Part shown: in pieces, positions 59,708 through 64,000 of the stretch
Layout of the letters: every line of letters begins with the position of its first letter
Position numbering within the stretch: the first letter of the stretch is position 1
The notes under the pieces: model-generated
What the model saw: only the letters and a program-made list of their open reading frames with translations
Told to the model about the DNA's origin: nothing
Database searches by the model: none
DNA from: Clostridia bacterium
GTDB lineage: Bacteria > Bacillota > Clostridia > Christensenellales > Borkfalkiaceae
Length of the DNA: 64,000 nucleotides
Reading direction: 5' to 3'
NCBI GenBank assembly: GCA_017457225.1
Contig: JAFTHW010000023.1
Location: 53,730-117,729 of the forward strand
Made by a program: the position numbers and the translations under genes

Positions 59708-59792
59708 ACCCCCTCACCCTCTATCGGGAAAACCGAACGAGTCAATTTATTTTCTCTATCGTAAATTTCACACGCTTTTCCTATAAAATGAG

Positions 59793-59821
59793 TTGATTTT
59801 CTTTTAGAATTGTGATACAAT
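59793..59821 (+). promoter_or_regulatory. SigA-type promoter of the lipoprotein cluster
   Basis: Plus strand: -35 TTGATT (59793-59798), 17-bp spacer ending TTGTGA, -10 TACAAT (59816-59821). The leader of about 100 bases contains the small hairpin at 59830-59848. Confidence 0.8.
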
Positions 59822-59926
59822 ATGCATAACTATACTTGGCGTATAGTCGGTTTTTGTTGCTTTTTTCTCAAAAAAGAGCTGAAATACCTTTAAATTCGTA
59901 ACATTTTACTCTTTAGGAGGTAAATT

Positions 59927-60421
59927 ATGAGTATGATAAAAAAATGGATTTCCATTCTCGCGGCGGCAACCCTTTGTTTTGGCGTTGCAGTGTTCGCGGC
60001 TTGTGATAACGACGACGGAAGCAGCTCTTCGGAGAGCAGTTCGTCCGTAGAAAGCAGTTCCGTGGCAGAAAGCAGTGAGTCGGAAGGCTCAAACGAAAGT
60101 AGCAGCGCTACCTCCAACGCCGCCGACGAGGCTTGGGCAAACGTAGACATTTCCAACGGATACGCAATCCGCGTAACGTATGAAAACGGCGAAGTTGCCG
60201 CAAACGTAAAAGTGCAAATTTGCGACACGACGGGTCAATGCTCCCTTCCCAAACGTACGGATGCAAACGGCATCACAATCGTGACTCCGCCCAGCGGAAC
60301 GCCTGAATCTTGTCACGTAGAGTTAAACTCGCTTCCCGAAGGTTATACGTATGATCAAAACATTTACACTTCGGCGGCGGGATATGAAAAAATCGTAGTA
60401 GTTCTCACGCCTGCTGCGTAA
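59927..60421 (+). CDS. Small Ser-stalk lipoprotein with one Cna-B/Ig-like domain
   Basis: A 164-residue lipoprotein. Signal peptide ending LAAATLCFGVAVFAAC (lipidated Cys at residue 26), a short Ser/Glu stalk (about 31-65), then one beta-sandwich-like domain (about 75-162; YAIRVTYENGEVAANVKVQI and SLPEGYTYDQ). The domain parallels residues about 115-205 of the next gene's product, so the two proteins share a module. Surface-exposed, function unknown. Perfect AGGAGG before the ATG. Confidence 0.8.
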   Translation: MSMIKKWISILAAATLCFGVAVFAACDNDDGSSSSESSSSVESSSVAESSESEGSNESSSATSNAADEAWANVDISNGYAIRVTYENGEVAANVKVQICDTTGQCSLPKRTDANGITIVTPPSGTPESCHVELNSLPEGYTYDQNIYTSAAGYEKIVVVLTPAA

Positions 60422-60444
60422 CGGAACGAGGAGGAACGTAAGAT

Positions 60445-63400
60445 ATGAAATTATGGAAAAAACTTGCGCTTGTGCTGATGTCTTTGACGATGTGTTTAGG
60501 CGTTGCAAGCGGCTGTTTCGGAACGGGAGAAGAAAGTTCTTCGTCCCAATCCTCTTCCGTTTCCACGGAGAGTAGCAATTCCGCAGAGAGTTCGTCTGCG
60601 GCGGCTTCTTCCGAAGCGGTAAGCTCGGATGCGGAAAGCAACTCTTCCGAAGCGTCGTCGCAAACTCCTAACGAAAGCGAATCGACGGCAACGGAGAGCG
60701 AATCGTCCGTAGCATCGTCGAAAAGTTCCGAAGAAAGCGAATCGACGGGCGATGCGGAAAGTGAAAGCTCTTCCGAAGAAACGACGGATTACGTATATCA
60801 AATCCGCGTGCAATCGACGGGCGGTTACGGCGTACGGAACGTCGGCGTTACGCTTTTCGACGGAGAAACGGAAATCGCAACGGTAAAGACGAGCACGCTC
60901 GGCGTCGCTACGTTTACGTCGGAAGAAGTATCTACAGTCGGTCAATACGATGTGGAGATCACGGAATTCCCCGCGGGTTGGCATTTAAACAACCCCGACG
61001 CGACGTATCAAACGGTTGCAACGGCGCAGACTTCCCTTACCATTGAATTGAAACCCCAGCTGATTACGGGCGAAGCAGTTCCCTACGGAAAAATCTATAA
61101 CGTTGGCGACGTTATGTACGATTTCTCCGTTACCCTTTCGGACGGAAACGTTTGGAATCTTGCGGATCAAATTGCGGAAAAGAAGATGGTTATGCTCAAC
61201 TTCTGGTACGTAAGCTGTTCGTACTGCATTCTCGAATTCCCCGCTATGCACGAAGCGCTGACCGATAACGCGGCTAAGGTAGGCAACCTCGTTGTCAATA
61301 TCATTGATACGCACGAAGAAAGCCAAGCGTTCAAAGAACAGAACGGCTACGACCAGTTTAACGTTACGGCAGAGAGCTCGGTACAGGATTGGTTCTATTT
61401 CACAGGCGCTCCCACTACCGTATTCATCGACAGATACGGCGTCGTTACGTACCTGCATCAGGGTGCGATGACCGAAGCGAAAGACTTCCAAGAGCGTTTC
61501 GATATTTTCACAAAAGACGACTATAAACCCACGATTTTCGAAGAAAACGTCTCGGGCGGCGGCTCTTCGGGTGAAGACGGTACTTTGGAGTATGCAAAAC
61601 CCGACGTTTCTCTCCCCGACGACAATTCCGTACTCGGCGTTTTGAACGCGCAGACGAGCGGATTTACGTTCTCCTGGGAGTCCGATGATCCGTATTCGTG
61701 GCCTTGGCTCGTAAAATCGGACAACAACGGCGATTACTTGTACTCTTCCAACAAAGTGGATTACTCGTACTCGTCCATCAATATTACCTTTACGGCGCAA
61801 GCAGGTCAAGCGCTGGTGTTTGATTTCTTTGTCAGCACCGAAGCCTTGAACAACACGGGCGATCTTGCGTACGTATTTGTCGACGGAGCAAACGTCTATC
61901 AATACAACGGTCTGCGCGACTGGTTTACCTGCGTAGCGTACGTATTTGAAGACGGTCAAGCGGGCGAACACACCCTCTCGTTGCTGTATTTGAAAGACAG
62001 TACCACGAGCGCAGGTGAAGACGAAGTCCGTATTAGAAATCTTCGCTTTATGGACAAAGACGAACTCGACGTTCCCACTACGGACGTAGACATTTTCCGT
62101 TACGCGGCTTGGGGCGAAAACACCGATCTTACCGCAGATAGCGACGGAGTCGTTCGTCAATATCTCCATTATGCGGAAGTTGTTTATAACGAAGAAGATA
62201 CGTACTATCACGTAGGAACGAAAGACGGTCCTTACCTGTTCGCTTCGTTTATGTTGCCTACGCAATGGAACGTTTACGATTTGTATCAGCTCTCGTATAA
62301 CGATTTAACCATTGTTTCGGGCGGCATCAATTTGGCTGCGATCATTGAAAATTACGCTTGGGCGGCAAGCCATTCCAGAAACGGCTACGTACCCGTTACC
62401 GAAGAGATCCGCACCGTCCTCGAACTGTTGACGGGAAGCGAAATCTACGGCGAGAAGAGCGCGGTGGCTTACCACGACAAAGAATGGTTGGAAATGTGCG
62501 TATATTACGATCACTACGGCGACACCGAGCCTATGCTCGATCCCTGCCGTGGCGTTACGTACGACGGCGCAATCCCTTTGCACCGTACGGACGATGGCGA
62601 AGAACTCAATCATATCGTACTCGATTTCACAATGGTTCCCGTCGGACACAAATATAAATACACTGTAGAGCAATCGGGCGTATATCATATTTATACGAAA
62701 GGCACGCAAGATCCTCAATTCTGGGTAGTTGCTCCCGATCGTTCGACATTCCTTACCTTTGAGCAGGATAATCTTCTTGCGAAAGAAGAAATGGGCTCGG
62801 ACGGCAAGAAATATACGAACACGGGCAATTCGGAAACGTACGTGTATATGGAAGCAGGACAAACGTATTACTTCCTCTTCGCTACGTGGCTGAATATGGA
62901 GGGCGAATACGATGTCGCGCTCGAATACGTAGGCGAAGAATACTCGTATTTGACCAACTGCGCAGTCGGTCCTTACACCTACCTCGACGACGCGGCGGCG
63001 GAAATTTTCCTCCCTGATACCATCGAATATACGTTTAAAGATATTGACAACGACGGAGTCGAAGAAATGATCGCGTTGAACGCGGACGGCACGGAAGGAA
63101 GTCAAGTATATCTTGATTTCATTCGCGTTACCTATCTCTTCCCCTTCGATACGTTAAGCGATAAAGTAGACGAATCCATCGAGAAAGTACAGGCGAAAGA
63201 CGACAACGGAAACTTGTTGTACGACAATAACGGCGATCCCGTTATGGTGGATAAATATGCGCCGGAAGAGAGAATCTTCTATTTGGACGGCGTAGATTAT
63301 ACGCAAAAAATGCGTACGCTCCGCCATCAATCCAAACTCGTCGGAACGAACTCCCCTACCTACGGCATGACGGAAGTAACCAAAGAATTGTACGACATTT

Positions 63401-63555
63401 TGGTTAAGTTCACGGCAAAATACGACGGTTTCGGCGGCGTTACCAACTCTTGGCAGCTCCTCTGCTACTACTACCGTCCTATCAACTCCGAATGGATTGC
63501 GGCGTTTAAAGACGTAGATTTGACGTTGAAAGATTATATCCATCAACAAAACTGA
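60445..63555 (+). CDS. Large surface lipoprotein with TlpA-like thioredoxin domain
   Basis: A 1036-residue lipoprotein. Signal ending LGVASGC (Cys at 24), Ser/Glu stalk (about 28-112), Cna-B/Ig-like domain (about 115-205), a TlpA/ResA-like thioredoxin domain (about 215-360) with LNFWYVSCSYC (CxxC at 258-261) and the cis-Pro GAPTTVFIDRYG, a jelly-roll-like domain (about 385-540), and a long unassigned C-terminal region with acidic, aromatic-rich segments. TlpA-type domains reduce disulfides outside the membrane. Only 23 bases separate it from the preceding gene; GGAGG precedes the start. Confidence 0.82.
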   Translation: MKLWKKLALVLMSLTMCLGVASGCFGTGEESSSSQSSSVSTESSNSAESSSAAASSEAVSSDAESNSSEASSQTPNESESTATESESSVASSKSSEESESTGDAESESSSEETTDYVYQIRVQSTGGYGVRNVGVTLFDGETEIATVKTSTLGVATFTSEEVSTVGQYDVEITEFPAGWHLNNPDATYQTVATAQTSLTIELKPQLITGEAVPYGKIYNVGDVMYDFSVTLSDGNVWNLADQIAEKKMVMLNFWYVSCSYCILEFPAMHEALTDNAAKVGNLVVNIIDTHEESQAFKEQNGYDQFNVTAESSVQDWFYFTGAPTTVFIDRYGVVTYLHQGAMTEAKDFQERFDIFTKDDYKPTIFEENVSGGGSSGEDGTLEYAKPDVSLPDDNSVLGVLNAQTSGFTFSWESDDPYSWPWLVKSDNNGDYLYSSNKVDYSYSSINITFTAQAGQALVFDFFVSTEALNNTGDLAYVFVDGANVYQYNGLRDWFTCVAYVFEDGQAGEHTLSLLYLKDSTTSAGEDEVRIRNLRFMDKDELDVPTTDVDIFRYAAWGENTDLTADSDGVVRQYLHYAEVVYNEEDTYYHVGTKDGPYLFASFMLPTQWNVYDLYQLSYNDLTIVSGGINLAAIIENYAWAASHSRNGYVPVTEEIRTVLELLTGSEIYGEKSAVAYHDKEWLEMCVYYDHYGDTEPMLDPCRGVTYDGAIPLHRTDDGEELNHIVLDFTMVPVGHKYKYTVEQSGVYHIYTKGTQDPQFWVVAPDRSTFLTFEQDNLLAKEEMGSDGKKYTNTGNSETYVYMEAGQTYYFLFATWLNMEGEYDVALEYVGEEYSYLTNCAVGPYTYLDDAAAEIFLPDTIEYTFKDIDNDGVEEMIALNADGTEGSQVYLDFIRVTYLFPFDTLSDKVDESIEKVQAKDDNGNLLYDNNGDPVMVDKYAPEERIFYLDGVDYTQKMRTLRHQSKLVGTNSPTYGMTEVTKELYDILVKFTAKYDGFGGVTNSWQLLCYYYRPINSEWIAAFKDVDLTLKDYIHQQN

Positions 63556-63576
63556 TTTCCTAGCGGAATTTTTCGG

Positions 63577-63605
63577 GAATCCGCATCGGCTACGGATACG
63601 GATTC
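63577..63605 (+). other. Intercistronic hairpin before the third lipoprotein
   Basis: 7-bp stem GAATCCG/CGGATTC (63577-63583 with 63599-63605), not followed by a T-run. A TTGACA follows at 63606-63611 without a good -10 at 17 bp, so an extra promoter is possible but weak. Confidence 0.45.
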
Positions 63606-63650
63606 TTGACAAATTATAGTACCATAAAAAATATAAATGGAGGTAACTTT

Positions 63651-64000
63651 ATGGCAAAATTGAAAAAGCTGGCTCTGCTTTGCTCGGCATTGTTGATGAC
63701 TGCTTCTTTGGCGTTTGCTACCGGTTGTGACCTCGGAGCGCTCTTGGGCGGAAACCAGAGCTCCTCTTCCGAATCCAGCGTAGAATCGTCCAGCGAAGTA
63801 AGCAGTGAAGAAAGTGAAGCAAGCAGCGAAGAAAGCAAAGAAAGCAACGACTCTTCTAAACCTGCAGACTCTTCTGACGAACCTGCGGACTCTTCTCAGG
63901 CACCCGCAGACTCTTCTGACGAACCTGCGGACGACTCTTCCGAGGAAGATCCGGAACCCGTTCCTTCGTTCTACAGCAAGGAATACTACCTTGAACAGGA
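63651..64000 (+). CDS. Ser/Glu-stalk lipoprotein, truncated by the window end
   Basis: The first 116 codons are visible. Signal MAKLKKLALLCSALLMTASL followed by AFATGC (lipidated Cys about residue 26), a Ser/Glu stalk, then tandem DSSDEPA/DSSQAPA-type repeats (residues about 72-100) and the start of a folded part (FYSKEYYLEQ). GGAGG seven bases before the ATG fixes the start. It continues beyond the window, so its main domain is unknown. Third member of the lipoprotein cluster. Confidence 0.8.
   Translation, partial: MAKLKKLALLCSALLMTASLAFATGCDLGALLGGNQSSSSESSVESSSEVSSEESEASSEESKESNDSSKPADSSDEPADSSQAPADSSDEPADDSSEEDPEPVPSFYSKEYYLEQ

Larger units (their letters stand above)
59608..59926. other. 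Intergenic region between nagB and the lipoprotein cluster
   Basis: 319 bases holding an alternating TA run near 59632-59648, the nagB terminator (59670-59707) and the lipoprotein promoter (59793-59821). An ACTATAC/GTATAGT hairpin (59830-59848) lies in the lipoprotein leader. Nothing else seen. Confidence 0.65.

Noticed and set aside
60985-62265. Minus-strand 426-codon open frame
   Set aside because: Antisense to the 1036-residue lipoprotein that has a signal peptide and thioredoxin motifs; Arg/Val/Phe-rich composition is typical of a shadow frame.

Overview
The window is a densely coded bacterial chromosome segment from a Gram-positive, Firmicutes-type organism. Evidence seen: a rimP-nusA-rnpM-L7Ae-infB operon, a dgt-dnaG-rpoD-trmK-nif3 operon, the McsA-McsB-ClpC arginine-phosphorylation/proteolysis genes, a Phe T-box leader, pepQ-efp, and many SigA-type promoters with exactly 17-bp spacers. 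Lipoproteins with long Ser/Glu-rich stalks recall uncultured gut Clostridia (Christensenellales-like); that placement is inference from memory, not a measured phylogeny.

Layout. 1-20.7 kb, minus strand: translation/transcription core (infB start, L7Ae-like, rnpM, nusA, rimP), a Ser/Glu-stalk lipoprotein, a PolC-like protein that stops after its exonuclease domain, ispG, nrdR, rarA, a patatin, pheA, a DAHP synthase, coaD, rsmD, a folate cyclo-ligase, alr, a zinc-ribbon coiled-coil protein, then nif3-trmK-rpoD-dnaG-dgt. 21-23.5 kb: a three-gene envelope operon (GT8 glycosyltransferase, PlsC-like, CrtO-like acyltransferase) with its own promoter and terminator. 23.9-34.9 kb: dtd, efp-pepQ, endonuclease IV-like, ribF, truB, pheST with T-box, mscL, two small genes, nth and a DUF3343 protein. 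35-36.8 kb: a cysteine desulfurase-family enzyme and two small unknown genes. 36.8-47.7 kb: one long co-directional run from a membrane-bound XRE regulator through mcsA, mcsB, clpC, then aroC, aroB, aroA, aroE, aroQ, aroK and an SDR; with the DAHP synthase and pheA at 9-11 kb this covers the shikimate pathway and the branch to phenylalanine. 47.9-54.9 kb: proS, three tandem paralogous eight-helix membrane proteins behind a near-perfect promoter, and ppa.

55.0-56.9 kb is the accessory-looking part: an orphan PstS-like lipoprotein flanked by diverged direct repeats, a tandem hairpin array, fragments matching a tRNA 3' end, and an intact tRNA-Ser(GCT). It is followed by an AzgA-type purine permease, nagB, and at 59.9-64 kb three plus-strand Ser/Glu-stalk lipoproteins, one of them a 1036-residue protein with a TlpA-like thioredoxin domain; the third runs off the window.

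Best candidates for undescribed biology: the three-paralog membrane array (49.6-54.0 kb), the lipoprotein trio with an extracellular thioredoxin module (59.9-64 kb), the tRNA-Ser-associated repeat island (55.0-56.9 kb), the polymerase-less PolC, and start codons lying about where transcription should begin (nth, the XRE regulator).
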